NCBI RefSeq assembly: GCF_030538285.1
Contig: NZ_JAUNUG010000008.1
Coordinates: 20,713 to 84,712, forward strand
DNA from: Corynebacterium sp.
Lineage (GTDB): Bacteria > Actinomycetota > Actinomycetes > Mycobacteriales > Mycobacteriaceae
Direction: 5' to 3'
Length of the DNA: 64,000 nucleotides
Part shown: in pieces, positions 54,708 through 63,136 of the stretch
Layout: each line of letters starts with the position of its first letter
How positions within the stretch are numbered: position 1 is the first letter of the stretch
The notes under the pieces: model-generated
Databases searched by the model: none
What the model saw: only the letters and a program-made list of their open reading frames with translations
What the model was told of the DNA's origin: nothing
Program-made: the position numbers and the translations under genes

Positions 54708-56024
54708 TTATGCCCCGAAGAGCAGATGATTCACAGTGTAAATAGCTAATCCGGCGAGCGCACCCACGATCGTGCCGTTCAGGCGGATGAACTGCAGATC
54801 CTTGCCCACCATGAGCTCGATCTTGTCGCTGGCCTCCTCCGCGTCCCAGCGCTCCACGGTCTCCGAGATGATCGCCGTGACCTCGCCCGCGTAATTGTCG
54901 GCGAGGAAGGCCGCCGCCCCGGTGATGCGGCGGTCGAGGCTGGCGCGCAGCTGCGGATCAGTCTGGATATTCGTGCCCCAGGTGATGCACAACTCCGTGA
55001 TCTTGGTACGCAGGAGGGAGGAGGGGTCCTCGGCGGCGTCGATAAGCGAGGCGGAGGCGGACGCCCAGATCGCGGCCGCCGCACCCTTGACCGGGGTGGA
55101 GCCCAGCAGATCCTGCTTGATGCCCTCGATGCGCGCGATCATCGTCGGATCATGCTGCAGATCATCCGCCAGCTCCCCCAGGAAACGACGGATGGCGTGC
55201 CGGGCCTCATGCTCGGGATCATTCGCGACGGCCGCCGTGAACCCCACCAATTCCTTGTACACCCTCGCCCCGACCAGGTCCTTGGCGAAACGGGGGGCCC
55301 ATTGGGGCATGCGCTCGTCGATAAGCGTGATGACCGTGTCCTCCATGCCCAGCACCTTGCGGTGCGCCCACGTCACCACCTCCTGGACGACCGGCTCGGT
55401 GCGACCGTCCTCGATGAGATCAGCCAGCAGGCGACCAGCAGGTGGGCCCCACTGCGGCTGCGTGAAACGATCAATGAGCTGCGACTGGATGAGCATCTCC
55501 GCATCCGCCGGATCGAGCGCCCGGATGGCGTTGGCGGTGAGCTTACCCGCCTCCCGGGAGGCCTTCGCGGCATTGTCCGGATGCGCCAACCAGGAACCGA
55601 GCTTCTCCGGGATATTCGCCTTGGAGACCTTCTCCGTGATCAACTCGGCGTTGAGGAAATTCTCGCCGACGAACTCCGACAACGCCTGCCCCAGCTGATC
55701 CTTCTTCTTCGGGATCAACGCCGTGTGCGGAATCGGGATCCGCAAAGGATGCCGGAACAGTGCGGTGACCGCGAACCAGTCCGCCAAGCCACCGACCATT
55801 CCTGCCTCAGCGGCGGCACGCACATACCCCACCCACACCGGGGCGCCACCCGGCTGGTTCTGCCACCAACTGCACGCGAGAAAGATAACCGCCGCGACCA
55901 CCAGCAAGCTGGTGACAAAAATCTTGTGGTTTCGCAGCGTGCGGCGACGCTGCGCCTCCACCTCCGGGCTCGGGCCGGGGACGGTGCGGGCGTCGATAAG
56001 CTCCAGCTGGCTGTGTTTTCCCAT
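54708..56024 (-). CDS. DUF445 family membrane protein
   Basis: A 438-residue protein with one helix near the N-terminus (about 35-55), the GLADWFAVTALFRHPLRIPIPHTALIP signature of DUF445/YjiN proteins, a long helical extracytoplasmic region (about 100-405) and a C-terminal helix (LNGTIVGALAGLAIYTVNHLLF). Role unknown; an envelope function is likely from topology. ATG 56024 is 7 nt after GATAAT (leaderless). It carries three copies of the dispersed GCTTATCGAC motif. Confidence 0.8.
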   Translation of the reverse strand: MGKHSQLELIDARTVPGPSPEVEAQRRRTLRNHKIFVTSLLVVAAVIFLACSWWQNQPGGAPVWVGYVRAAAEAGMVGGLADWFAVTALFRHPLRIPIPHTALIPKKKDQLGQALSEFVGENFLNAELITEKVSKANIPEKLGSWLAHPDNAAKASREAGKLTANAIRALDPADAEMLIQSQLIDRFTQPQWGPPAGRLLADLIEDGRTEPVVQEVVTWAHRKVLGMEDTVITLIDERMPQWAPRFAKDLVGARVYKELVGFTAAVANDPEHEARHAIRRFLGELADDLQHDPTMIARIEGIKQDLLGSTPVKGAAAAIWASASASLIDAAEDPSSLLRTKITELCITWGTNIQTDPQLRASLDRRITGAAAFLADNYAGEVTAIISETVERWDAEEASDKIELMVGKDLQFIRLNGTIVGALAGLAIYTVNHLLFGA

Positions 56025-56038
56025 GTCGACCATTATCC

Positions 56039-56128
56039 TCAGAGCATCTCAAAGGCGAGCATGAGGATGTTGATCGACGTGAGAATCGTGATCAGCGTGA
56101 TCAGGACAATGATGATGTTTCGACGCAC
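56039..56128 (-). CDS. Possible 29-residue membrane peptide
   Basis: A GTG-started frame encoding a 29-residue peptide, RRNIIIVLITLITILTSINI then LMLAFEML, almost entirely hydrophobic after two arginines: a classic single-helix small membrane protein. GGAGG lies only 2 nt before the GTG, close for a ribosome binding site. Its stop lies next to the DUF445 -10 box. Too short for composition tests. Confidence 0.45.
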   Translation of the reverse strand: MRRNIIIVLITLITILTSINILMLAFEML

Positions 56129-56157
56129 GCCCTCCAGCCTACGGGGCCCGGGAACGT

Positions 56158-56190
56158 CAAAGGCCCGCTCCCCGGGGAGGGAGCGGGCCG
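56158..56190 (-). terminator. Terminator of the sdh operon / 56218 gene
   Basis: GGCCCGCTCC (56162-56171) pairs with GGAGCGGGCC (56180-56189) around a short loop. On the minus strand the stem is followed by TTTGAC (T at 56161-56159), a brief U-tract. It lies 28 bp beyond the stop of the gene at 56218. Confidence 0.65.
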
Positions 56191-56217
56191 GACGGGCCGA
56201 AAGACGTCAGCTAGAAC

Positions 56218-56595
56218 CTAGTTCCTACGACCGGTGGTGTCGCGGTACTCGCGGTAGTAGCGGCGACCGCGGTGGATAAGACCGAAGCCGGCGATGAGGC
56301 AGACAGCCGCGATGACGGCACCAATGATGATGTACATCGTGGTGTCGTACTCGGCAACGGTGACGCCCTGACCCCACAGGAGGGTCGCAGCCATCCAGAT
56401 CAAGATGCCGAAGCCTGCCAGGGAGGTGAGCAGCAGGCCCATGCCGATCCAGGTGGAGGAGCGCTCCAGGGAGGAGTGCGGGGCACCCAGGGACACCGGG
56501 TCATAACCGTCGATGTAGGAATCGTGGAGCTTCGGCTCATAGTCCGGGAAGCTCTCGGATGCCTGATCGGCGACCGCAAAGTTGTTGGAAGCCAT
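56218..56595 (-). CDS. Two-helix membrane protein downstream of sdhB
   Basis: A 125-residue protein. The polar N-terminus (DYEPKLHDSYIDGYDPVS) precedes two membrane helices (about 49-73 and 86-107) and a basic, Arg/Tyr-rich C-terminus. It lies 43 bp downstream of sdhB before a terminator, as does a hypothetical membrane protein after sdhCAB in C. glutamicum. It may be an accessory factor of the complex, but this is inferred from position only. Confidence 0.65.
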   Translation of the reverse strand: MASNNFAVADQASESFPDYEPKLHDSYIDGYDPVSLGAPHSSLERSSTWIGMGLLLTSLAGFGILIWMAATLLWGQGVTVAEYDTTMYIIIGAVIAAVCLIAGFGLIHRGRRYYREYRDTTGRRN

Positions 56596-56638
56596 AGCTT
56601 TCTCGCTTTCGTCTCTCGTGACTCGGGTGACCCCGAGC

Positions 56639-57388
56639 TTAGTCGTCCTTGCCGCGGAAGGCGGCGCGTGCGCGCTCCTTGGTGACAGCGGCGACGGCGG
56701 TCAGCGGGATACCCGCCGGGCAGACGTCAGCGCACTCACCGAAGAGGGTGCAGTGACCGAAGTTGGTCTCCAGCTCATCGACCATGTGACGTGCTCGCTT
56801 GCCACGCTCCTCTTTGCCCAGCGGCATGAGGGAGAGGTGAACCAGCTTCGCGCCGGTGAACAGGTGCGCAGCACCGTTCGGGCAGGCCGCGACGCAGGCG
56901 CCACAGCCGATGCAGGCTGCGTGATCGAGTGCGAACTCGGCGGTCTCGTGGTTGACGTGCAGGGTGTCGGCATCCGGGGCGGTGCCGGCGTTGATGGAGA
57001 CGTAGCCACCCTTCTGCATGACGCGGTCCAGGGCGGAACGGTCGACGACCATGTCCTTGATGACCGGGAAAGCAGCGGAACGCATCGGCTCCAGCTTGAG
57101 CACGTCACCGTCGTTGTAACCGACGAGGCGCTGCTGGCAGGCCGGGGTGTTCTGGCCGGCGCCGTGCGGGCGGCCGTTGACCAGCAGGCCACAGGTGCCA
57201 CAGATGCCCTCGCGGCAGTCCGAGGCGAACATGAACGGTTCCTTGTTCTCCTCGATCAGGCGGTTGTTGACGTGGTCGAGCAGCTCCAGCACCGACATCT
57301 GCGGCACGGCATCCGGGACCTCGACGGTCTCGAAGGCGCCTTCGTGAGTCGGTCCGGCCTGACGCCAGATCTCAAGTGTCAGCTTCAT
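56639..57388 (-). CDS. sdhB: Succinate dehydrogenase iron-sulfur subunit SdhB
   Basis: A 249-residue electron-transfer subunit. The [2Fe-2S] ligands are C58, C63, C66 and C84 (CREGICGTC). The 4Fe-4S motif is CIGCGACVAACP (C159-C169), and the third cluster is bound by the CTLFGECADVCP segment. It links SdhA to the haem/quinone anchor SdhC. ATG overlaps the sdhA stop (TAATG), which indicates coupled translation. Confidence 0.95.
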   Translation of the reverse strand: MKLTLEIWRQAGPTHEGAFETVEVPDAVPQMSVLELLDHVNNRLIEENKEPFMFASDCREGICGTCGLLVNGRPHGAGQNTPACQQRLVGYNDGDVLKLEPMRSAAFPVIKDMVVDRSALDRVMQKGGYVSINAGTAPDADTLHVNHETAEFALDHAACIGCGACVAACPNGAAHLFTGAKLVHLSLMPLGKEERGKRARHMVDELETNFGHCTLFGECADVCPAGIPLTAVAAVTKERARAAFRGKDD

Positions 57389-59397
57389 TACTTGTAGTTC
57401 CTTGTCTGCAGCGGGATCGATTCGAAGTAGAGCGGGTCAGCGTGGCGGATGAACTTGCCCTCGCCGGCCGGCTCCCACGCGGAGACGAAGCACCAGTTCT
57501 CATCGTCGCGCTCGGCCTCGCCGTCCTCGGACAGGTGGTCGTCACGGAAGTGTGCACCACAGGACTCATCGCGGTCGAGTGCGTCGACACACATGAGCTC
57601 GCCCAGGTCGATGTAGTCAGCGACGCGTGCCGCGTACTCAAGAGCCTGGTTCATGTAGTTCTGCTCGCCCGGGATCTGGACGTTGGTCCAGAAGTCCTCG
57701 CGGATGGCGCGGATCTTGACGATCGCGTCCTGCAGGTCCGGGACGTTACGGGACACGCCACAGGCGAAGTACAGCAGCTCGCCCAGCTGGCGGTGGTAGT
57801 ACTCGGCACCGTGCGGGTTCGGACCCTGGATGTTGAGCAGACGGTCGATGCGGGCCTGGGCACGCTCGACAGCCTCGGCAGCCTCAGGAGAGTCAGCCGG
57901 CAGAACATCCTCACCGAGGTGGTTGGCCAGGTAGTTCGGGATGGTGAACGGCAGGGTGAACCAGCCGTCGACGGAGGCGGACAGCAGCGAGTTGGCGCCC
58001 AGACGGTTCGCACCGTGGTAGGTCCAGGAGGCCTCACCGGCGGCGAACAGGCCGTTGATGGAGGTCATCTCGTTGAAGTCGGTCCACAGGCCACCCATGG
58101 TGAAGTGGCAGGTCGGGGCGATACGCATGGGCGAGGTGTAGGGATCCTCACCAATGGCGTCCTTGTACATCTCGAAGAGGTTGGAGTAACGCTCACGGAT
58201 GGTGTCCTGGCCGAGACGCTCGATGGCGTCACGGAAGTCCAGGTACGCGGAGTTGTGCAGCGGGCCCACGCCGAGACCGGCGTTGATCTGCTGGGAGATC
58301 GCACGGGAAGCGACGTCACGCGGGACCAGGTTGCCGAAGGCCGGGTAGCGGCGCTCCAGGAAGTAGTCGCGCTCCTCCTCCGGGATGGAGTTCGGATCGC
58401 GGTCGTCCTTGGGCTCCTTCGGGGACCAGATGCGGCCGTCGTTACGCAGCGACTCGGACATCAGGATGGTCTTCGACTGCCAGGTCGCGTTGACCGGCAG
58501 GCCCGTCGGGTGGAACTGGATGAACGCCGGGGACGCGAAGTAGGCGCCGTGCTCGTAGGCACGCATGAGGGCGCCTGCGTTGGAGTTCTTGGCCAGCGTG
58601 GACATGTGGTACACGTTGCCGTAACCGCCGGTCGCCAGGATGACGGCGTGGCCGGTGTGGGCGGTCAGCTCACCGGTGATGAGGTTACGGGTGACGATGC
58701 CCTCACAACGCTTGTTGCCGTCCTTGTTGGTGACGATGAGGTCGACGACGTCAGCGTGGGTGAAGATCTCCACGTTGCCCAGGCCGATCTGGCGGGTGAG
58801 CGCAGAGGCGGTGGACAGCTGGAGCTGCTGGCCCGTCTGACCACGGGTGTAGTAGGTGCGGGAGACCTGCACGCCACCGAAGGAACGGGTGGCCAGGGTG
58901 CCGCCGTACTCACGGGCGAACGGGGCGCCGATGGCGTTCATGTGGTCGATGACGCGACCGGACTCGATGGCCAGGCGCCAGCAGTCGGACTCGCGGCAAC
59001 GGTAGTCGCCGCCCTTCACGGTGTCCTTGACGTGGCGGTATGCGCCGTCGTTGTCGACCTTCTTGCCACGGGCGGAGTTGACGCCACCCTGGGCGGCAAT
59101 GGAGTGCGCACGACGCGGGGCGTCGTGGTAGGTGTACACCTTCACGTCGTAGCCGAGCTCGCCGAGGGCGGCGGCGGCGGCACCACCGGACAGGCCGGTG
59201 CCGACGACGAGGACCTGGAACTTGCGGCGGTTCAGGGGAGACACAAGGTTCATGTGCTCCTTCTGGTAGTCCCACATCTCCTTGGTCGGGACGCCCTGGG
59301 GCTCGGCGTTGTCCAGGATGGTGCCGGGGACGACGCCCTCGACGATGGACTCGGGGTGACGGAACTCGGGACGAGAAGCGGTATCAGTGTTGCTCAT
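57388..59397 (-). CDS. sdhA: Succinate dehydrogenase flavoprotein subunit SdhA
   Basis: A 669-residue flavoprotein. The FAD motif is VVGTGLSGGAAA (about 64-75). The covalent histidyl-FAD site is H98 in RAHSIAAQGGVNSA, and the active-site Arg/His region lies in RAYEHGAYFASPAFIQFHPTG. The long form, with GDYRCRESDCWRLA, is the B-type seen in Actinobacteria and epsilonproteobacteria. It oxidises succinate to fumarate; electrons go via SdhB to menaquinone. Confidence 0.96.
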   Translation of the reverse strand: MSNTDTASRPEFRHPESIVEGVVPGTILDNAEPQGVPTKEMWDYQKEHMNLVSPLNRRKFQVLVVGTGLSGGAAAAALGELGYDVKVYTYHDAPRRAHSIAAQGGVNSARGKKVDNDGAYRHVKDTVKGGDYRCRESDCWRLAIESGRVIDHMNAIGAPFAREYGGTLATRSFGGVQVSRTYYTRGQTGQQLQLSTASALTRQIGLGNVEIFTHADVVDLIVTNKDGNKRCEGIVTRNLITGELTAHTGHAVILATGGYGNVYHMSTLAKNSNAGALMRAYEHGAYFASPAFIQFHPTGLPVNATWQSKTILMSESLRNDGRIWSPKEPKDDRDPNSIPEEERDYFLERRYPAFGNLVPRDVASRAISQQINAGLGVGPLHNSAYLDFRDAIERLGQDTIRERYSNLFEMYKDAIGEDPYTSPMRIAPTCHFTMGGLWTDFNEMTSINGLFAAGEASWTYHGANRLGANSLLSASVDGWFTLPFTIPNYLANHLGEDVLPADSPEAAEAVERAQARIDRLLNIQGPNPHGAEYYHRQLGELLYFACGVSRNVPDLQDAIVKIRAIREDFWTNVQIPGEQNYMNQALEYAARVADYIDLGELMCVDALDRDESCGAHFRDDHLSEDGEAERDDENWCFVSAWEPAGEGKFIRHADPLYFESIPLQTRNYK

Positions 59398-59422
59398 ATT
59401 TTTCTAAACTTCCCTTCGGGAC

Positions 59423-60178
59423 CTAGCTGAGCCAGCCCAGTGCGATGGACAGCGGCATCGAGATGTTGCCGATCATGACGATCGCCGGCACCAGGTAGGC
59501 GACGACGAGCAGAACCTTGCGCCAGCGCTTGCCGGTGATGCCGAGGTCCGACACTGCGAGCCAGATGCCGTGGGACAGGTGCAGGAACAGGACGACCATG
59601 GCGAGGATGTAGAAGATCGCGACAGGCCAGCGGGAGAAGCTGGCGATGAGGTTCGCGTAGATCTCACCGTGCGCGAAGGTCTCCGGCGCGGCGGGGGTGA
59701 CACCCATGGTCAGGTCGAGGATGTGGAAGACGATGAACAGCAGCAGGATGATGCCGGTGATGAGCATCGTGCGGCTGGAGAAGGTGTTCAGGCCACCGAC
59801 CAGGTTGGTGCGCTGGAACTTGCCGCGGGAGACGCGGGAACGTCCGTGCAGGGCGAATGCGCCGTGGATGTGGAGCACGACGGCAGCCAGGAGCACGATG
59901 CGGAAGATCCACAGGAATCCTTCGCGCGGGAAGATCGGCGCACCCATGGTGCGCAGCCACTCGCCGTACTCGTTGATGGCAGCCACACCGTTGTGGTCCG
60001 GCATGAAGATCTTCAGGTTACCGACCATGTGGACGAGGACATAGAGTCCGAAGATGAGGCCAGTAATGGCCATCACCAGCTTGATTGCCCAGGTCGGGTA
60101 GGACGGCCGCTCGCGCAGCGGCTTCTCAGTGATTTTGCCGTGGACGATTGCGTCCCGGTCTGCGTTCTTAACAGTCAT
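59423..60178 (-). CDS. sdhC: Succinate dehydrogenase membrane anchor SdhC (B-type, dihaem cytochrome b)
   Basis: A 251-residue anchor with five helices. Haem-ligand histidines are likely H55 region (YVLVHMVGN), LHIHGAFALHG, VFHILDLTMG and LHLSHGIWLAV, giving two b haems. B-type complexes use one large anchor without SdhD and reduce menaquinone, an uphill step helped by the proton gradient. GGAGG lies 4 nt before ATG 60178, preferred over ATG 60199. First gene of sdhCAB. Confidence 0.93.
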   Translation of the reverse strand: MTVKNADRDAIVHGKITEKPLRERPSYPTWAIKLVMAITGLIFGLYVLVHMVGNLKIFMPDHNGVAAINEYGEWLRTMGAPIFPREGFLWIFRIVLLAAVVLHIHGAFALHGRSRVSRGKFQRTNLVGGLNTFSSRTMLITGIILLLFIVFHILDLTMGVTPAAPETFAHGEIYANLIASFSRWPVAIFYILAMVVLFLHLSHGIWLAVSDLGITGKRWRKVLLVVAYLVPAIVMIGNISMPLSIALGWLS

Positions 60179-60288
60179 GGCACCTCCAGTGTCGCTCATA
60201 CTTTACGGTCCCGTCCCCGATCCCGACGAGTTTCCGGGCAGCTCTTCGGCCACTTCCCCCCATTGTCACACCCGCAACAGCCGCCACC

Positions 60289-60307
60289 TGAGGGCAGCCT
60301 AACCTTA
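60289..60307. promoter_or_regulatory. DtxR-like iron box upstream of sdhC
   Basis: Matches 15 of 19 positions of the DtxR consensus TTAGGTTAGSCTAACCTAA; the core AGCCTAACCT is exact. It is 111 bp upstream of the sdhC ATG. DtxR is known to control sdh in C. glutamicum, so iron control of this operon is plausible. Confidence 0.45.
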
Positions 60308-60406
60308 ACTCGTGGCCCGGAAAGTGTGCATAAAAGCCCCCCACAGGCGCCCCAACAGCACTAAAGGCAGGTGTCCGGTTGTGCCGACACGCGCTGACCG
60401 GCCGAT

Positions 60407-60422
60407 TGTGAGGTTAGTCACC
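60407..60422. promoter_or_regulatory. GlxR (CRP-type) binding site
   Basis: TGTGA-GGTTAG-TCACC matches the TGTGA-N6-TCACA consensus at 9 of 10 fixed positions. It is located between sdhC and ramB, 168 bp before the ramB ATG. GlxR, the cAMP-responsive CRP homologue, is known to bind both promoters in C. glutamicum. Confidence 0.55.
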
Positions 60423-60537
60423 CGTACTAGAGGTAGCCTCCCGCCCCACCCCGATAGGTATCAAACTTTTGGTTATTCCGAGGTGTCGACACATCTTCCC
60501 GCCACAAGATTCGCCGAAAGTAAAAGGTTGCCCACGC

Positions 60538-60549
60538 AAAGTTCGCAAA
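60538..60549. promoter_or_regulatory. RamB autoregulatory box
   Basis: AAAGTTCGCAAA differs from the RamB consensus AAAGTTTGCAAA by one base. It lies 28 bp upstream of the ramB -10 box TACTAT (60577-60582), so bound RamB would cover the -35 region: negative autoregulation, as described for C. glutamicum. Confidence 0.6.
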
Positions 60550-60589
60550 GTGGCCGACACGTGAGCCTGGTCACGCTACTATGTCGGAC

Positions 60590-62017
60590 ATGGGAAAGAC
60601 CTACGTGGGTTCGCGCCTGCGCCAATTGCGCCGCGAACGGGACCTCAGCCAGGCCTCACTGGCCGCCACCCTCGGCCTGTCAGCCAGTTACGTCAACCAG
60701 ATTGAACATGACGTACGCCCGCTGACCGTGCCCGTGTTGCTACGCATCACCGAGGCCTTCGGCGTCGACGCCACTTTCTTCTCCCGCGACGATGATTCGC
60801 GCCTGCTCGCCGAGATCCAGGACGTGGTGCTGGACAAGGAGCTGTGCCCCAGCCCGGTAGAGCTGCAGGAGCTGTCCGAGCTCGTGTACAACCACCCGGC
60901 GATCGCCCGCACCATGGTCGATATGCACCGGCGTTACCGCAACGTGCGCGACAAGCTGTCGATCGCCACGGACACCCGCCGCCACGCGGGCCCCTCCCAC
61001 GCCGCCGGCCCGCAGGCCCTGTCGATGCCCCACGACGAGGTCCGTGATTTCTTCTACGCCCGGCAGAACTATCTCGACGATCTGGACACCGCCGCCGAGC
61101 AGATCTCCGGGGAGTTGGATATCCAGCGCTTCTCCATCCGTTCCACTGAGGAGGCGTTGGCGCAGCGCCTGCGGGAGCAACACGGTATTGAGATCTCCAC
61201 CTCGGCTGAGCTTGACGGCACGCTACACACCCTGGACCGCAACACCGGCCACCTGCAGCTGGCCAGCCGCCTCAACACGGGTCAGCGCGCCTTCCGCATG
61301 GGCATGGAACTGGCTTATCTGGAGGCGGAGAAGGACATCGAAACGCTGGTGGCGGGCGCGAATTTCACTTCCGAGGCCTCGGCGAATCTGGCCCGCCGCG
61401 GTATCGCGAGTTACTTCGCGGCCGCCGTTCTGCTGCCGTATCAGGGCATCCATGCGGAGGCGGAGCGTTCCGGCTACGACGTGGACTTCCTCTGCCACGT
61501 TTTCGGTGTCGGTTACGAAACCGTGGCGTCCCGCTTATCGACGCTCCAGCGCCCCAACCTCCGCGGTATCCCCTTTACTTTTGTCCGCGTCGACCGGGCG
61601 GGGAATATGTCGAAGCGGCAGTCGGCGACCGGTTTCCACCTGGCGAATTCCGGCGGCACGTGCCCGTTGTGGAACATCTACGAGACGTTCACCAACCCGG
61701 GGACGATCCTGCGGCAGCTGGCGCAGATGCCGGATGGTCGCAATTACCTGTGGATTGCCCGCACGGTTCGCCACCACCGCGGACGTTTCGGGGACACCGG
61801 CAAGCTCTTCGCCATCGGTTTGGGCTGCGAGGCCCGGCACGCTGATCGTACGGTCTACGCGGAGGGGCTCGACCTCGATGACCTGTCGAGTGCCACCCCC
61901 ATCGGCGCCGGGTGCCGCGTGTGCCCGCGCGAGAAATGTACCCAGCGCGCCTTCCCGCCGATCCATGAGGAACTGACTATCGACGCCCACCGCTCCTCCG
62001 TCGCCCCCTACAACTAG
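60590..62017 (+). CDS. ramB: Transcriptional regulator RamB (acetate metabolism)
   Basis: A 475-residue regulator. The XRE-type helix-turn-helix is [22 protein letters not shown] (about 20-41), followed by a long C-terminal domain ending with a metal-like cysteine cluster ([24 protein letters not shown]), as in the short-chain fatty acyl/ImmA-related regulator family. RamB represses aceA, aceB, pta-ack and other acetate genes and affects sdh. ATG 60590 is 7 nt after TACTAT (leaderless); an in-frame ATG at 60581 overlaps this box. It shows the homologue start [14 protein letters not shown]. Confidence 0.93.
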   Translation: MGKTYVGSRLRQLRRERDLSQASLAATLGLSASYVNQIEHDVRPLTVPVLLRITEAFGVDATFFSRDDDSRLLAEIQDVVLDKELCPSPVELQELSELVYNHPAIARTMVDMHRRYRNVRDKLSIATDTRRHAGPSHAAGPQALSMPHDEVRDFFYARQNYLDDLDTAAEQISGELDIQRFSIRSTEEALAQRLREQHGIEISTSAELDGTLHTLDRNTGHLQLASRLNTGQRAFRMGMELAYLEAEKDIETLVAGANFTSEASANLARRGIASYFAAAVLLPYQGIHAEAERSGYDVDFLCHVFGVGYETVASRLSTLQRPNLRGIPFTFVRVDRAGNMSKRQSATGFHLANSGGTCPLWNIYETFTNPGTILRQLAQMPDGRNYLWIARTVRHHRGRFGDTGKLFAIGLGCEARHADRTVYAEGLDLDDLSSATPIGAGCRVCPREKCTQRAFPPIHEELTIDAHRSSVAPYN

Positions 62018-63072
62018 TCGCCCGCCCAGCGGCGGGCACGGCGTTCGTGTTCGCGGAGATTGTAGGTGGCGGAACGTATCTCCACGTCGCGGTCGAAATT
62101 GGAGCCCAGGGCACCGGCCATCGCGCCGAGGGAGGCGCTGAGCCAGGCGATGGACAAGTAGGTGATCATCCCGACGTCGCGCTCGAGTTCCCCTTCGAGA
62201 TAGGCCCGCGGGATCACCGCCACCGACGCCAGCACCATGATCAGCCACACCGCGAAGTGGAGGGTGATAGCGGCCATCCCGATGGTTCCCACGGTGGCGA
62301 GGTTGTCCACCATTTCCCGCCAGCGGGATTCCTGCGTGTGGCGGCGTTGCCATAGGCGGTTGTGCACGATGAGCCAGCCGGTGAAGGAGACGGTGGCGAA
62401 CACACTGATGAGCAGCAGCCGCCAGAAGGTCAGCTCTTCGGCCAATTGCCAGATCGAGCCGTAGAAGATACCGAAACCACCGGTGGCCACCATCGCCGCC
62501 AGCGAGGATGACAGGACGGGCAGCAATCGACCGGGCTCGTTGCTGCGGACCATGCCGGCCACCATCCGCAGGGTCAGGCCCGGGTGTTGCAGGACCCGCG
62601 TCTCGACGCCCGGCTGATCCGCCGAATCCGCATGTTCCGCCGGGTCGGGGCCCTCACGAAACACCCCGGCACTGAGTTCATCGTGTTCCACCAGGCCGCT
62701 CAGTTCGCGGCGCAGACGCCGCCGGACACCGAAGGCCCCGAGTGCAGGCAGGGAAAGCAGGACCGCTGGCACCTCGGCAAAGCGCTGGCTGACCACCGGT
62801 TTCTCCCACGCCGATAACGGCAGATCGGTGAGATAGATCAGGCGGGACCAGCCGTGAGCGTCGAGAAGCTCGGCGGCATGTGCGCCGAGTTCCACCTCCC
62901 CATCCGGGGACATGGGGACGGTGCCCTCCCGCAGTTCCACGGGCCCGATTCCGGGCCACGTGCCGCGCAAGGTGTCGCCCTCCCGGATGTCGCTGAGCAC
63001 GGAGCGGAGGATCCGCGAGGCGTCGGCGAGCGGCTGTCCGGAGTCCGCGAGAATGCCGATAGTGGGCATCAT
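62014..63072 (-). CDS. Polytopic membrane protein of unknown function
   Basis: A 352-residue protein. The soluble N-terminal half (about 1-120, with [19 protein letters not shown]) is followed by a region with several charged stretches and about five membrane helices (near 185-205, 215-235, 268-290 and 310-330). A comparable gene lies between ramB and lpd in C. glutamicum. Function unknown. It overlaps the ramB stop by 4 bp (convergent) and follows lpd after a terminator. Confidence 0.65.
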   Translation of the reverse strand: MMPTIGILADSGQPLADASRILRSVLSDIREGDTLRGTWPGIGPVELREGTVPMSPDGEVELGAHAAELLDAHGWSRLIYLTDLPLSAWEKPVVSQRFAEVPAVLLSLPALGAFGVRRRLRRELSGLVEHDELSAGVFREGPDPAEHADSADQPGVETRVLQHPGLTLRMVAGMVRSNEPGRLLPVLSSSLAAMVATGGFGIFYGSIWQLAEELTFWRLLLISVFATVSFTGWLIVHNRLWQRRHTQESRWREMVDNLATVGTIGMAAITLHFAVWLIMVLASVAVIPRAYLEGELERDVGMITYLSIAWLSASLGAMAGALGSNFDRDVEIRSATYNLREHERRARRWAGD

Positions 63073-63089
63073 GTTCCTTTCCTGGCATG

Positions 63090-63120
63090 CAAAAAGGGGC
63101 CTCCGGGAGGAGACCCCTTG
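63090..63120 (-). terminator. Rho-independent terminator of lpd
   Basis: On the minus strand AAGGGGTCTCC pairs with GGAGGCCCCTT (one mismatch), then TTTGC. It lies 17 bp beyond the lpd stop. The stem is long and GC-rich with a short U-run, so the downstream membrane protein gene at 63072 probably has its own promoter. Confidence 0.75.
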
Positions 63121-63136
63121 TCGCAGATCGTACCTA

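Larger units (their letters stand above)
1793..61542. repeat. Dispersed oligomer CTTATCGAC (extended GCTTATCGACG), 27 copies
   Basis: Copies on the plus strand start at 1793, 6754, 8552, 9819, 13248, 31125, 31665, 35761, 38562, 41713, 48189, 51755, 52331, 53286 and 61534. Copies on the minus strand occupy plus-coordinates from 4479, 4594, 12078, 19899, 34878, 37095, 47979, 49858, 53657, 55038, 55317 and 55992. The 5' base is G in 25 copies and the 3' base is G in 26. Two copies are intergenic; the rest lie in genes, mostly reading Leu-Ile-Asp with the CTT codon. None is seen between 19.9 and 31.1 kb. Confidence 0.85.

Noticed and set aside
57376-59430. 684-codon open frame on the plus strand
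   Set aside because: Antisense shadow of sdhA; repetitive Val/Gly/Asp composition, no recognisable motif and no start signal.
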